Assembly (NCBI GenBank): GCA_947481685.1
Contig: CANKHA010000008.1
Span: 1 to 64,000 of the forward strand
Origin: Bradyrhizobiaceae bacterium
GTDB taxonomy: Bacteria > Pseudomonadota > Alphaproteobacteria > Rhizobiales > Xanthobacteraceae
Direction of reading: 5' to 3'
DNA length: 64,000 nt
The position numbers and the translations under genes were made by a program. The notes beneath the pieces were generated by a model that worked only from the letters and a program-made list of their open reading frames with translations, was not told the origin of the DNA and searched no databases. Shown piece by piece: positions 38,578-48,358 of the stretch; within the stretch, counting starts at the first letter, position 1; each line of letters begins with the position of its first letter.

Positions 38578-39768
38578 ATGTCCAAAACCATGACCGAGCG
38601 GATTTATCTCGACTGGAATGCGACCTCACCGCTGCGGCCGGAGGCGCGCGCGGCCATGGCAGCGGCGATGGACTGTGTCGGGAATCCGTCCTCCGTCCAT
38701 GGCGAGGGGCGTGCGGCGCGCCAGATCGTCGAACGCGCCCGGGAACAGGTGGCGGCGCTGGTGGGCGCCGAAGCCAAACTGGTGACCTTTACCTCGGGTG
38801 GCACAGAAGCCAGCAACCTGGCGCTGACGCCCGCGATCCAGACCGGCGATCAGAAAGCGCCCTGCGACCGTTTGCTGGTGTCCGTCATCGAGCATCCGGC
38901 GGTGCGTGCCGGAGGGCAATTCGATGCGAGCGCCGTGGAAGAGATTCCGGTCACTGCCGCAGGCGTGGTGGATTGCAGCGCGCTCACGAGCCGGCTTGCG
39001 GCGCTGACAGCGCAGGGCGAGCGGGTGCTGGTGTCGGTGATGCTGGTCAACAACGAGACCGGCATCGTTCAACCGATTCGTGAGGTTGCTCGGATCGCGC
39101 ATGAAGAAGGCGCGCTACTGCATGTCGATGCGGTTCAAGGCGTAGGAAAAATATCAATTGATATCAATGAATTGGAAGCCGATCTTCTTGCGATTTCGGC
39201 GCATAAATTCGGCGGGCCGAAGGGTGCAGGTGCGCTGGTTCGCCGGGCTGAGACGCTGCATTTGCCGAAGCCGCTCATCCGCGGCGGCGGTCATGAGCGC
39301 GGGCTGCGGGGCGGCACCGAGAACGTCATCGGCATTGCCGGCCTGGGCGCCGCAGCGGAGGCCGCACGGCGGGAATTGCAGGCCGAGACGACGCGCATCG
39401 CGGGGTTGCGGGAACGGCTGGAGGCCGAGCTGAAGGCCGCCACGCCGGGAGCCGTGATTGTCGGCTCCGGGGCAAACCGGGTTCCCAATACCACCCTGAT
39501 CGCGGTTCCTGGCCTGAAGGCGGACACCGCCGTGATCGCCTTCGATCTGGCAGGGATTGCCCTCTCGGCGGGCGCCGCCTGTTCTTCGGGCAAGATCCAG
39601 GGCTCCCAGGTGCTAGCGGCCATGGGCCTGCCGGACGATCTGGCCCGTGGCGGGCTCCGCATCAGCCTCGGCTGGACCACCACCGAGGCCGAAATCGACC
39701 GTTTCGTCGCTGCTTGGATTAAGACCACAAGCGCACTACTTAAAGATACAAGGGGTATGGCCGCCTAA
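38578..39768 (+). CDS. cysteine desulfurase (IscS/NifS-like, first gene of the suf operon)
   Basis: A 396-residue PLP enzyme that takes sulfur from cysteine for Fe-S clusters. Landmarks: YLDWNATSPLRPEA, GNPSSVHGEGRAAR, FTSGGTEASNLAL, the PLP Lys in SAHKFGGPKGAGALV, the IRGGGHERGLRGGTENV segment, and the sulfur-relay Cys in SAGAACSSGKIQGSQVL on a mobile loop, typical of the IscS (group I) type. The operon also contains a SufS-type desulfurase, so two kinds are co-expressed. This gene takes the place where other alphaproteobacteria often have iscR/rirA. No obvious Shine-Dalgarno is seen before 38578; the ATG at 38590 is an alternative. Confidence 0.93.
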   Translation: MSKTMTERIYLDWNATSPLRPEARAAMAAAMDCVGNPSSVHGEGRAARQIVERAREQVAALVGAEAKLVTFTSGGTEASNLALTPAIQTGDQKAPCDRLLVSVIEHPAVRAGGQFDASAVEEIPVTAAGVVDCSALTSRLAALTAQGERVLVSVMLVNNETGIVQPIREVARIAHEEGALLHVDAVQGVGKISIDINELEADLLAISAHKFGGPKGAGALVRRAETLHLPKPLIRGGGHERGLRGGTENVIGIAGLGAAAEAARRELQAETTRIAGLRERLEAELKAATPGAVIVGSGANRVPNTTLIAVPGLKADTAVIAFDLAGIALSAGAACSSGKIQGSQVLAAMGLPDDLARGGLRISLGWTTTEAEIDRFVAAWIKTTSALLKDTRGMAA

Positions 39769-39863
39769 CGGCATCGCAAAAGGGTGAAAATCTGGCGCGA
39801 GACTTAGAACCATAACCGACTGATCCAACCCGCAGTCCTTGAAACTGCGTGCGGAGGGAAAGA

Positions 39864-41348
39864 ATGCCGGCAGTACAAGAGACCGTCGATCAGGTCCGTC
39901 GCATCGACGTTGACAAGTATAAGTACGGTTTCGTCACCGATATCGAATCCGACAAGGCCGCGAAGGGGCTGTCCGAAGAGACGGTCCGCTTCATCTCGGC
40001 CAAGAAGGGCGAGCCGGAATGGATGCTGCAATGGCGTCTTGAAGCATTCCGGCACTGGCAGACCATGCGCGAGCCGAAATGGGCGCGCGTCCATTACCCG
40101 CCGATCGATTATCAGGATCTCTATTATTACTCGGCGCCGAAGAAGAAAAAATCGCTGAAGTCGCTCGACGAACTCGATCCCGAAATCCTGCGGACCTACG
40201 AAAAGCTCGGCATTCCGCTGCGCGAGCAGGAAATCCTCGCCGGCGTGGAGCGCCCGGACGGCACGCGTTCGCGCGTGGCGGTCGATGCCGTGTTCGACTC
40301 CGTCTCGGTCGCGACCACCTTCCAGAAAGAGCTCAAGCAGGCCGGCGTGATCTTCATGCCGATCTCCGAGGCGCTGCGCGAGCATCCCGATCTGGTGCGC
40401 AAATATCTCGGCACGGTCGTGCCGGCCACCGACAACTTCTTTGCGACGCTGAACTCGGCGGTGTTTTCCGACGGCTCGTTTGTGTATGTGCCGCCCGGCG
40501 TGCGCTGCCCGATGGAGCTCTCGACCTATTTCCGCATCAACGAGAAGAACACCGGCCAGTTCGAGCGCACGCTGATCATCGCCGACAAGGGCTCCTATGT
40601 CAGCTATCTTGAGGGCTGCACCGCGCCCTCGCGCGACGAGAACCAGCTGCATGCCGCGGTGGTCGAGCTGATCGCGCATGACGACGCCGAGATCAAATAT
40701 TCGACGATCCAGAACTGGTATCCCGGCGACAAGGAAGGCAAGGGCGGCATCTACAACTTCGTCACCAAGCGCGGCGAATGCCGCGGTGCGCGGTCGAAGA
40801 TTTCCTGGACGCAGCTGGAAACCGGTTCGGCCATCACCTGGAAATATCCTAGCTGCATCCTGCGCGGCGACGATTCCCGCGGCGAGTTCTATTCGATCGC
40901 CATTTCCAACGGCCGCCAGCAGGTCGATAGTGGCACCAAGATGTGGCACTTCGGCAAGAACACCACGAGCCGCATCATCTCCAAGGGCATCGCGGCGGGG
41001 CGTTCCAACAACACCTATCGCGGACTTGTAACCACGAGCCGCGGCGCCACCGGCGCGCGCAATTTCACGGCGTGCGACTCGCTGCTGATCGGCGACAAGG
41101 CAGGCGCGCATACCATTCCGTATATCGAGGCCAAGAACTCCAAAGCTGTGTTCGAGCATGAGGCCACGACCTCGAAGATTTCCGATGACATCCTGTTCTA
41201 TTGCCGCCAGCGCGGCCTTTCGGCAGAAGAAGCCGTGGCGCTGGTCGTCAACGGCTTCGTCAAGGATGTGCTGCAGCAGTTGCCGATGGAATTCGCCGTT
41301 GAGGCGCAGAAGCTGATCTCAATCTCGCTGGAAGGAAGTGTTGGGTAG
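39864..41348 (+). CDS. sufB: Fe-S cluster assembly protein SufB
   Basis: A 494-residue scaffold protein that, with SufC and SufD, builds and transfers iron-sulfur clusters. It starts after a GCGGAGGG site. Landmarks: [72 protein letters not shown], and the region [19 protein letters not shown]. The C-terminal part has the conserved [22 protein letters not shown] segment followed by EHEATTSKI. Length is typical. SufC starts 4 bases after its end. Confidence 0.97.
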   Translation: MPAVQETVDQVRRIDVDKYKYGFVTDIESDKAAKGLSEETVRFISAKKGEPEWMLQWRLEAFRHWQTMREPKWARVHYPPIDYQDLYYYSAPKKKKSLKSLDELDPEILRTYEKLGIPLREQEILAGVERPDGTRSRVAVDAVFDSVSVATTFQKELKQAGVIFMPISEALREHPDLVRKYLGTVVPATDNFFATLNSAVFSDGSFVYVPPGVRCPMELSTYFRINEKNTGQFERTLIIADKGSYVSYLEGCTAPSRDENQLHAAVVELIAHDDAEIKYSTIQNWYPGDKEGKGGIYNFVTKRGECRGARSKISWTQLETGSAITWKYPSCILRGDDSRGEFYSIAISNGRQQVDSGTKMWHFGKNTTSRIISKGIAAGRSNNTYRGLVTTSRGATGARNFTACDSLLIGDKAGAHTIPYIEAKNSKAVFEHEATTSKISDDILFYCRQRGLSAEEAVALVVNGFVKDVLQQLPMEFAVEAQKLISISLEGSVG

Positions 41349-41352
41349 TACG

Positions 41353-42111
41353 ATGGCGTTGCTTGAAATCAAAAATCTCCACGCTGAAGTGGATGGCAAG
41401 AAAATCCTCAACGGGGTCGATCTCGTCGTCAAAAAAGGCACCGTTCACGCCATCATGGGCCCAAACGGCTCCGGCAAATCGACGCTGTCTTACGTGCTGG
41501 CCGGCAAACCCGGCTACACGGTGACCGAAGGCGACGTGCTGCTCGACGGCGAGAGCATCCTTGGCATGGAGCCCGATGAGCGCGCTGCAAAGGGCATCTT
41601 TCTCGCATTCCAGTATCCGCTGGAAATTCCCGGCGTCGCGTCCATGACGTTCCTGCGCACGGCGGTGAATGCCCAGCGCAAGCGCCGCGGCGAGCCGGAG
41701 CTATCCACGCCGGAGTTCATGAAGCGCGTGCGCTGGATGGCGGAAAAACTCGAGATCGAACCGGAAATGCTGCGGCGCGCCGTCAATGTCGGTTTCTCCG
41801 GCGGTGAGAAGAAGCGCAACGAGGTGTTGCAAATGTCGATGCTGGAGCCGCGCCTCGCCATTCTCGACGAAACCGATTCCGGTCTCGATATCGATGCGCT
41901 GCGGATCGCGGCGGATGGTGTGAACCGCCTGCGTTCGCCGGAATGCTCGATGATCGTCATCACCCATTACCAGCGACTACTCGACTATATCGTGCCGGAC
42001 GTGGTGCACGTATTGTCGAAGGGCCGCGTGGTCAAAACCGGCGGCAAAGAGCTCGCGCACGAACTGGAAGCGCGCGGCTATGCCGAATATCAGGACGATG
42101 CGGCCGCTTAA
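41353..42111 (+). CDS. sufC: Fe-S cluster assembly ATPase SufC
   Basis: A 252-residue ABC-type ATPase that drives cluster assembly on the SufBCD complex; it is cytosolic, not a transporter. Motifs: Walker [11 protein letters not shown]-loop [10 protein letters not shown], signature-like [14 protein letters not shown], Walker [15 protein letters not shown] (with the family's extra residue between Glu and Ser), and the H-loop [13 protein letters not shown]. It starts with ATG at 41353 right after sufB and leads into sufD 15 bases later. Confidence 0.97.
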   Translation: MALLEIKNLHAEVDGKKILNGVDLVVKKGTVHAIMGPNGSGKSTLSYVLAGKPGYTVTEGDVLLDGESILGMEPDERAAKGIFLAFQYPLEIPGVASMTFLRTAVNAQRKRRGEPELSTPEFMKRVRWMAEKLEIEPEMLRRAVNVGFSGGEKKRNEVLQMSMLEPRLAILDETDSGLDIDALRIAADGVNRLRSPECSMIVITHYQRLLDYIVPDVVHVLSKGRVVKTGGKELAHELEARGYAEYQDDAAA

Positions 42112-42126
42112 GCCGCGCATAAACCG

Positions 42127-43455
42127 ATGAATGTCGACGTCAAACCCATGAAAACCGCGGCCGAGCTTTCGCTCGCTGGCGTCTATGCGACGGCAAAAGC
42201 CAGGCTGCCGGGCGGCGGCGCTGTCGCGGCGCTGCGTGAGAGCGCTTTCCGCAGCTTCGATGCCCAGGGTCTGCCGCACCGACGCATTGAGGAATGGAAA
42301 TACACCGACCTGCGCGCGCTGATGCGCGAGGCCAGGACGGTAGCCGCGCCGCCGGATGCCGCCGCGAAAGACCGCGCCAAGGTCGCGCCTTGCGTGATCG
42401 GCGACGTCGAATGCCGCCGCATTGTTTTCATCAACGGCGTTTTCGTTCCGGAGTTGTCCGATCTGAGCGCACTGGAGCCCGGGCTAACGATCCTGTCGAT
42501 GGCGGAAGCGCTGGCGAAAGGCGATGTCCGCGTCACACAGCATCTCGGCAAGGTTCTCGACAACAACGACGCGGCCCTGGCTTTGAACACGGCGCTGATG
42601 GGCGACGGGATTTTCATTCATGTCGCGGCCGGTGCCGCGGTCGACAAGCCGTTGCATTTGTCGTTCTTCGGACCGGATACGCCTGCATCGGTGTTTACCC
42701 GCTCGCTTGTCGTGGTGGAAAAGGCCGGCCGGGCGATGCTGATCGAAAGCCACGAAGGCGCTTCGGACGCGGATTATCAGGTCAATGCAGCGATCGAACT
42801 CGTAGTCGGCGATGAAGCGCATGTCGATCACGTCAAGCTGATCGCCGAAGGGGTGAAGGCGTTGCACGTCTCGACCCTGCTTGCTTCCATCGGCGCGCGC
42901 GCGCGGTTCAACGACTTCACTTTCACCACCGGTGGCGCGGTCGTGCGCAACCAGGTTTTCCTGCGCTTCGATGGCGCGGACACGGTGGCCGGTATTCGCG
43001 GCGCGAACCTGCTGGACGGCAAACAGCACGTCGATACCACGTTGGTGGCGGACCATCACGCCGTTGGCTGCCAGAGTCGCGAGTTGTTCAAGGCAGTGCT
43101 CGACGGCGATAGCCACAGCATTTTCCAGGGCAAGATCATCGTACAGCCCGGCGCGCAAAAAACCGACGCCCGGATGATGACCCAGGCCTTGTTGTTGTCC
43201 GATCGCGCCGAATCGGACAACAAGCCGGAACTCGAGATTTTCGCCGACGATGTGCAGTGCGGGCATGGCGCCACCGCCGGCGCTCTCGACCAGAATCTGC
43301 TTTTCTATCTCAAGGCGCGCGGCATTCCGCAAAAAGAGGCCGAGGCGTTGCTGATCCAGTCCTTCGTCGGCGAGGCCATCGAAGGCATCGAACATGCCGG
43401 CTTGCGGGAGGTGCTGCTGGAAGCGGTTGCCGCCCACTTGGCCGCCCGGAAATAA
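42127..43455 (+). CDS. sufD: Fe-S cluster assembly protein SufD
   Basis: A 442-residue SufB paralogue that forms the SufBC2D complex and is needed for iron acquisition. Landmarks: RIEEWKYTDLR (a characteristic N-terminal motif), VFINGVFVPELS, HVAAGAAVDKPLHL, GADTVAGIRGANLLDGKQHVDTTLVADH, and near the end FADDVQCGHGATAGALDQNLLFYLKARGI, where the conserved His and Cys lie. The next gene begins 1 base after its stop. Confidence 0.96.
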   Translation: MNVDVKPMKTAAELSLAGVYATAKARLPGGGAVAALRESAFRSFDAQGLPHRRIEEWKYTDLRALMREARTVAAPPDAAAKDRAKVAPCVIGDVECRRIVFINGVFVPELSDLSALEPGLTILSMAEALAKGDVRVTQHLGKVLDNNDAALALNTALMGDGIFIHVAAGAAVDKPLHLSFFGPDTPASVFTRSLVVVEKAGRAMLIESHEGASDADYQVNAAIELVVGDEAHVDHVKLIAEGVKALHVSTLLASIGARARFNDFTFTTGGAVVRNQVFLRFDGADTVAGIRGANLLDGKQHVDTTLVADHHAVGCQSRELFKAVLDGDSHSIFQGKIIVQPGAQKTDARMMTQALLLSDRAESDNKPELEIFADDVQCGHGATAGALDQNLLFYLKARGIPQKEAEALLIQSFVGEAIEGIEHAGLREVLLEAVAAHLAARK

Positions 43456-43456
43456 T

Positions 43457-44701
43457 ATGACCCATCCCGCAGTTGCCGACGGCAAATACGATATCGACCG
43501 CATCCGGACGGATTTTCCGATCCTGTCGGCGAATGTCTATGGCAAGCCGCTGGTCTATCTCGACAACGCGGCGTCCGCGCAGAAGCCGCGTGATATGCTC
43601 GACCGCAGTTACAAGGGCTACACCACAGAATATGCCAATGTGCATCGCGGGCTGCATTTCCTCGCGAACGCGGCAACCGAGGCCTACGAAGGCTCGCGCG
43701 ACAAGGTGCAGAGTTTCCTCAACGCCCCACGGCGGGAGGAGATTATTTTTACCCGCAATGCCACCGAGGCTATCAATCTGGTTGCCGCGACTTTCGGGCG
43801 CATGCGCATCCAGCCGGGCGATGAGATCGTGCTCTCGATCATGGAGCACCATTCGAACATCGTTCCCTGGCATTTCCTGCGCGAGCGGCATGGCGCGGTC
43901 ATCAAGTGGGCGCCGGTCGATGACGACGGCAATTTCCTGATCGACGAATTCGAAAAGTTGCTCGGCCCGCGCACCAAGATGGTGGCGATCACGCAGATGT
44001 CGAACACGCTCGGCACCATCGTTCCGGTGAAAGAGGTCGTGAAGCGCGCCCATGCACGCGGCATTCCGGTGCTGGTCGATGGCAGCCAGGGCGCTGTGCA
44101 TCTCGATGTCGATGTTCAGGATATCGACTGCGACTTTTTTGTTTTCACCGGCCACAAGCTTTACGGGCCGACCGGCATTGGCGTGCTCTACGGCAAGCAT
44201 GAGCATCTGGTTGCCATGCCGCCGTTCAACGGCGGCGGCGAGATGATCCGCGAAGTGTTCGAGGACCGCATTACCTATGGCGATCCGCCGCACAAATTCG
44301 AGGCCGGGACGCCGGCCATCGTGCAGGCGATCGGGCTTGGCGCCGCCATCGACTACGTCAATTCCATCGGCAAGGCGCGCATTCGCGCCCATGAATCCGA
44401 ATTGCTGGCCTATGCGCAAAGCCGCCTGCGGGAGATCAATTCTCTCCGCGTCATCGGAACTGCGAAGGAAAAAGGGCCGATCATCTCGTTCGAGATCAAG
44501 GGCGCGCATGCGCATGATGTGGCGACAGTGATCGACCGCTCCGGCGTCGCGGTGCGGGCAGGGACCCATTGCACCATGCCGCTGCTGACCCGCTTCGGCG
44601 TCAGCGCCACATGCCGCGCCTCTTTCGCGATGTACAACACCAAAGCCGAGGTCGACAGCCTTGTAGAGGCCTTGATCAAGGCGCAGGAATTCTTTGCATG
44701 A
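43457..44701 (+). CDS. sufS: SufS-type cysteine desulfurase
   Basis: A 414-residue group II cysteine desulfurase. Landmarks: VYLDNAASAQKP, NVHRGLHFLANAATEAYEG, FTRNATEAINLVA, MEHHSNIVPWHFL, QGAVHLDVDVQDIDCDFFVF then the PLP Lys in TGHKLYGPTGIGVLYGK, and the active-site Cys in VRAGTHCTMPLLTRFGV; the usual neighbourhood is RAGHHCAQP, so the residues after the Cys differ. It normally hands sulfur to SufE or SufU, neither of which is in the window. The stop overlaps the next start (ATGA). Confidence 0.96.
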   Translation: MTHPAVADGKYDIDRIRTDFPILSANVYGKPLVYLDNAASAQKPRDMLDRSYKGYTTEYANVHRGLHFLANAATEAYEGSRDKVQSFLNAPRREEIIFTRNATEAINLVAATFGRMRIQPGDEIVLSIMEHHSNIVPWHFLRERHGAVIKWAPVDDDGNFLIDEFEKLLGPRTKMVAITQMSNTLGTIVPVKEVVKRAHARGIPVLVDGSQGAVHLDVDVQDIDCDFFVFTGHKLYGPTGIGVLYGKHEHLVAMPPFNGGGEMIREVFEDRITYGDPPHKFEAGTPAIVQAIGLGAAIDYVNSIGKARIRAHESELLAYAQSRLREINSLRVIGTAKEKGPIISFEIKGAHAHDVATVIDRSGVAVRAGTHCTMPLLTRFGVSATCRASFAMYNTKAEVDSLVEALIKAQEFFA

Positions 44702-45075
44702 GTGATGAACCCAAAGCCAAAGCGCCCGACCTGGTGCCATCCGGCACGTCCGCGCTGCCGCAGGACGAACAGACACGGCTGACCGATAACATCGTCGCCG
44801 CGCTGAAGACCGTTTTCGACCCGGAAATTCCGGCCGATATCTATGAGATGGGATTGATCTACAAGATCGACCTGGCCGACGATCGCACGGTGACTGTCGA
44901 TATGACGCTGACCACGCCGAATTGCCCGGCCGCGCAGGAACTGCCGAAGTCGGTGGAGAATGCCGTCTCGAGCGTGCCGGGGGTCGGTGAGGTCAAGGTC
45001 AATATCGTCTGGGATCCACCATGGGACCCGAGCCGCATGACCGACGAGGCGCGGCTGACGCTGAATATGTGGTGA
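44698..45075 (+). CDS. sufT: SUF system DUF59/MIP18-family protein (SufT)
   Basis: A 125-residue protein. Residues 1-25 are a variable acidic/Lys extension. The DUF59 domain follows: LKTVFDPEIPADIYEMGLIYKIDL, DMTLTTPNCPAAQELPKSVENAV with a conserved Cys, and VNIVWDPPWDPSRMTDEAR. Such proteins help mature Fe-S proteins (compare SufT and the eukaryotic CIA factor MIP18). The start overlaps sufS by 4 bases, so translation is coupled. It precedes sufA. Confidence 0.94.
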   Translation: MSDEPKAKAPDLVPSGTSALPQDEQTRLTDNIVAALKTVFDPEIPADIYEMGLIYKIDLADDRTVTVDMTLTTPNCPAAQELPKSVENAVSSVPGVGEVKVNIVWDPPWDPSRMTDEARLTLNMW

Positions 45076-45150
45076 CGTTGCGCACGGACGCGGAAGACTT
45101 ACATTAGAAACAAGCGGATTCTTTCCGCCTGCGAACAAGGGAAAAGACCC

Positions 45151-45540
45151 ATGGCCGAAGCACGGCCCAGACCTCAGGTGATGCGGCTTACGGACGCTGC
45201 GGCAACGCGAGTCAAGGAAGTGATGGCGAAGGCGCAGGGCTCAATCGTGGCTGTGCGTGTCGGCGTCAAGAACGGCGGTTGTGCAGGCATGGCCTATACG
45301 ATGGAATATGCCACCGAGCTCGGACCCCACGACGAGGTCGTCGAGGACAAGGGCGTCCGTATCCTGATCGATCCCAAGGCGGTGATGTTCCTGCTTGGCA
45401 CCGAGATGGATTTCAAAACGGAAAAGCTGTCCACCCAGTTCGTGTTCAATAACCCGAATCAGACGTCGGCCTGCGGCTGCGGTGAATCGGTGCAGATTAC
45501 GCCGGCGACAAACGAAGCGGGCGCCAGCCCAGCCCATTAA
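45151..45540 (+). CDS. sufA: A-type Fe-S carrier SufA (HesB/IscA family)
   Basis: A 129-residue carrier that receives Fe-S clusters from the scaffold and delivers them. The three cluster-binding cysteines are visible: one in NGGCAGMAYT and two in ACGCGESV. Length is slightly over usual because of a short basic N-terminus (MAEARPRPQV) and a tail after the last Cys. It is the last gene of the suf operon, 75 bases after the DUF59 gene, and is convergent with the diguanylate cyclase gene. Confidence 0.95.
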   Translation: MAEARPRPQVMRLTDAAATRVKEVMAKAQGSIVAVRVGVKNGGCAGMAYTMEYATELGPHDEVVEDKGVRILIDPKAVMFLLGTEMDFKTEKLSTQFVFNNPNQTSACGCGESVQITPATNEAGASPAH

Positions 45541-45550
45541 GCGTAATGCG

Positions 45551-46618
45551 TCAGGCGACCTTGCTTTGGGCGCCCGTGGCCTCGGGGTCGCTCTCGCAGA
45601 TCACCCGATTGCGCCCGGCATGCTTGGCCGCATACAGGCAGGCATCGGCACGCTCAATCAGCGTCTGTGGCGTGTCGCCGTCGCGCAGGGTCGCAACACC
45701 GATCGAAATCGTAATACGGCCAAGCTGCTCGTGGGTCGAGCGCTTCATCAATTGCTTGGTCATCACCGCACGGCGGATGTGATCGGCCACGGTCGTTGCT
45801 GAGCGCAGCACGGTGTTGGGCAGCACCACCGCGAATTCCTCGCCGCCGTAGCGCGCTGCGATATCCTGGCCCTTGACGTTGTTCTTCACCGACATGGCTG
45901 CGAGCCGCAGCACCTGATCGCCGGTCTGATGGCCGAAGCTGTCATTGAATTTCTTAAAATGGTCGATGTCCGTCATCATCAGGGACAGCGGTTCGCGTTT
46001 AGCTGCAGCTTCCGCAATCGCCTTCTCGACCGACTCGTCGAAAAATTTCCGGTTGGCTAGCGTGGTGAGTGGATCGGTCAGGCTCTCGTGCCGGACCGCC
46101 TCCAGGTTCTGCTGCAGTTGATTGATTTCCTGCTTGGAGGCGGTCAGGCGCTCTTCCAGAACCTGATTACTGCGCTCCATATCCTTTGCGGTCTGCACCA
46201 GGCTTTCGACGATTGCGCGCAAGCCCTCGCGGTCATCGGCGTCGCCAAGCTGCTGGCTCATGTCGGCAAGGCTCTCGGTATAGGTTGTTGCGGAACCAGC
46301 GGCTGCCTCGATCATGGCCATGACCTGATCGATTTCGTCCTTCACCTGCAAGCCGACCTGATCGAGCTGCTGCATCTGCCGGGCCGGCGAGAATTGCGCG
46401 TCGTAAATCTGATCGAGGTCGGTTTCGGTTACCTGCCCTTTGTTTTGCAACAGATCGTTGATGCTCTGGTTGAGCTGGGAGTTGTAGCCGGTCGCGTAGG
46501 TGTACCAGACCTCGTAATTGCGCGGTGTGGCGGCCTGACGCAAAGCCCGGATCTGGCTAAATGCCACCTTCGCGAACGCCAAGGTGCGTTCGTGCTCGTC
46601 CGCGATTTGTTCGCCCAT
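45551..46618 (-). CDS. GGDEF-domain diguanylate cyclase
   Basis: A 355-residue cytoplasmic protein. Residues 1-180 are helical with a long coiled coil (LEERLTASKQEINQLQQNLEAV) and no known sensor domain. The GGDEF domain (about 195-345) has DPLTTLANRKFFDES, MMTDIDHFKKFNDSFGHQTGDQVL and the active loop YGGEEFAV (GGEEF, consistent with activity). The usual inhibitory RxxD site five residues before the loop is absent (KGQD), so product feedback may be missing. The ATG at 46618 follows a GGGG run; an earlier ATG at 46654 is less likely. Confidence 0.92.
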   Translation of the reverse strand: MGEQIADEHERTLAFAKVAFSQIRALRQAATPRNYEVWYTYATGYNSQLNQSINDLLQNKGQVTETDLDQIYDAQFSPARQMQQLDQVGLQVKDEIDQVMAMIEAAAGSATTYTESLADMSQQLGDADDREGLRAIVESLVQTAKDMERSNQVLEERLTASKQEINQLQQNLEAVRHESLTDPLTTLANRKFFDESVEKAIAEAAAKREPLSLMMTDIDHFKKFNDSFGHQTGDQVLRLAAMSVKNNVKGQDIAARYGGEEFAVVLPNTVLRSATTVADHIRRAVMTKQLMKRSTHEQLGRITISIGVATLRDGDTPQTLIERADACLYAAKHAGRNRVICESDPEATGAQSKVA

Positions 46619-46750
46619 GATCCCCAGCCCCGTCGCCGCGAAAGCGGCGCGCACAGCCTACGGTCCATTAGTACTGGGCCGAATGACGGGTCGATCCTAT
46701 GTGCGGTCGGTGAACGAGGGGTAAACGGGTAAGCGGCGAGATGCGAGTTT

Positions 46751-48184
46751 TTAAGCCTTCAGGCGGACGGGCCGCAGCAGGAAAGCCGGAAGATGCGAGG
46801 TATCGGCCTCTTCGGTATGCTCACGCTTTTTGGGTTCTTTGGGCTCTTGCTGGCGGCGCGGCCGGACTTCATCGAGCCGGGCCACAGGTGCCGCAACCGG
46901 TGCCGGCGTGACAACCGGGGGACGCGCCGTTGCGGGTGCCGGAGCGACGGCTTTCGGCTTGTCGTGCTTGTCGTTCTGGTTCCGTTGAGGCTGGGCATTG
47001 CTGCGTCCACGGCGACCGCCGCGCGGCTTTTGCTCGCGAGAGTCACCTTCGTCAGTGCGGGCAGGCTCGCCTGCCCAGGCAATGGATTGGCCCGTGAGCT
47101 TTTCAATCGCGGCGATCGACTTCTGATCGCTCGGTGCGACAATGGTGATCGCGGTGCCGGTGCGCCCGGCGCGGCCGGTCCGGCCGATGCGGTGCACATA
47201 GTCGTCGGCATGATGCGGCACGTCGAAATTGAAGACGTGGCTGACTTCAGGAATATCAAGGCCACGCGCCGCAACGTCTGAGGCAATCAGGATCTTGGCC
47301 TCGCCCTTGCGGAAGGCTTCCAGCGCGGCCATGCGCGCGGGCTGCTCCATGTCGCCGTGTAATGCCACGGCATTGAAGCCGTGACTGACCAGCGAGCGGT
47401 GCAATTGCGCAACCTCAAGCTTGCGGTTGCAGAACACGATGGCGTTGTTCAGGTTTTCCGAAGCGCGGATCAGGCGGCGAAGCGTATCGCGTTTCTCGTG
47501 CGGCTCACGGCCACAAGCGACAAGCGATTGCGTGATCGTGGCGGCGGTGGTGGCGGGACGAGAGACTTCCACGCGCACCGGATTGTGCAGGAATGTGTCG
47601 GCGATACGCTGGATTTCCCCCGGCATGGTCGCCGTGAAGAACAGGGTCTGACGGGTGAACGGCACCAGCTTGCCAATGCGCTCGATGTCCGGAATGAAGC
47701 CCATGTCCAGCATGCGGTCGGCTTCGTCGATCACCAGCAGTTCAACGCCGGTGAGAAGCAAACCACCGCGCTCGGTATGATCGAGCAGGCGGCCGGGCGT
47801 CGCGATCAGGACATCGACACCGCGCATCAGCTTGGCGTCCTGATCGCCGAACGACACGCCGCCAATCAGAAGCGCGACAGTGATTTTGTGCTTGGCGCCG
47901 TAGCGCGCGAAGTGTTCGGCAACCTGCGCAGCGAGTTCGCGCGTCGGCTCAAGAATGAGCGTGCGCGGCATCCGTGCGCGGGCGCGGCCCTTTTCCAGGA
48001 TGTTGAGCATCGGCCAGACAAAGGCAGCGGTCTTGCCGGTGCCGGTCTGTGCAATGCCAAGCACGTCGCGCCGGGCGAGAACGTGCGGGATGGCTTGCTC
48101 TTGGATGGGGGTAGGGGCGGGATAACCGGCCGCAGTCACAGCGGCGAGAACTTTCTCAGACAAGCCAAGGTTAGAAAAGGGCAT
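46751..48184 (-). CDS. DEAD-box RNA helicase (RhlE-like)
   Basis: A 477-residue ATP-dependent RNA helicase. All motifs are present: Q motif PTPIQEQAIP, I AQTGTGKT, Ia PTRELAAQ, II VIDEADRMLDMGF, III FFTATMPGE, V SDVAARGLDIP, VI HRIGRTGRAGRTG. Residues after 375 are a basic low-complexity tail (RGGRRGRSNAQPQRNQNDKHDKPK...) likely to bind RNA. The tail and start (MPFSNLGLSEKVLAAVTAAGYPAPTP) suit the RhlE group used in RNA decay and ribosome biogenesis. The ATG at 48184 is chosen by homology; the frame runs on for 43 codons. Confidence 0.95.
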   Translation of the reverse strand: MPFSNLGLSEKVLAAVTAAGYPAPTPIQEQAIPHVLARRDVLGIAQTGTGKTAAFVWPMLNILEKGRARARMPRTLILEPTRELAAQVAEHFARYGAKHKITVALLIGGVSFGDQDAKLMRGVDVLIATPGRLLDHTERGGLLLTGVELLVIDEADRMLDMGFIPDIERIGKLVPFTRQTLFFTATMPGEIQRIADTFLHNPVRVEVSRPATTAATITQSLVACGREPHEKRDTLRRLIRASENLNNAIVFCNRKLEVAQLHRSLVSHGFNAVALHGDMEQPARMAALEAFRKGEAKILIASDVAARGLDIPEVSHVFNFDVPHHADDYVHRIGRTGRAGRTGTAITIVAPSDQKSIAAIEKLTGQSIAWAGEPARTDEGDSREQKPRGGRRGRSNAQPQRNQNDKHDKPKAVAPAPATARPPVVTPAPVAAPVARLDEVRPRRQQEPKEPKKREHTEEADTSHLPAFLLRPVRLKA

Positions 48185-48334
48185 GCAACCTCTAAGAGAG
48201 ACCGTGTGCGGGCCCGCGCCGGCAGAACGACGACCAACAATGGCGGGGGCGATACGGTCGAATCTGAGTCGATCGTTCAGCGGCGAACATAAGCCCGAAC
48301 GCCCAAAAGTCAAGTGCTGCAGTGCAACAAGTCC

Positions 48335-48358
48335 CGTAAAAACTTAAGGTTTTTTACG
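48335..48358 (-). terminator. possible terminator downstream of the EutA-like gene
   Basis: An inverted repeat with arms CGTAAAAAC and GTTTTTTACG around a TTAAG core overlaps the stop codon region of the reverse-strand gene. The stem is AT-rich and weak, so this call is tentative. Confidence 0.4.

Noticed and set aside
39804-41159. A 451-codon reverse frame across sufB
   Set aside because: Shadow of sufB, which has all its motifs.
43310-44776. A 488-codon reverse frame across sufS
   Set aside because: Shadow of sufS.
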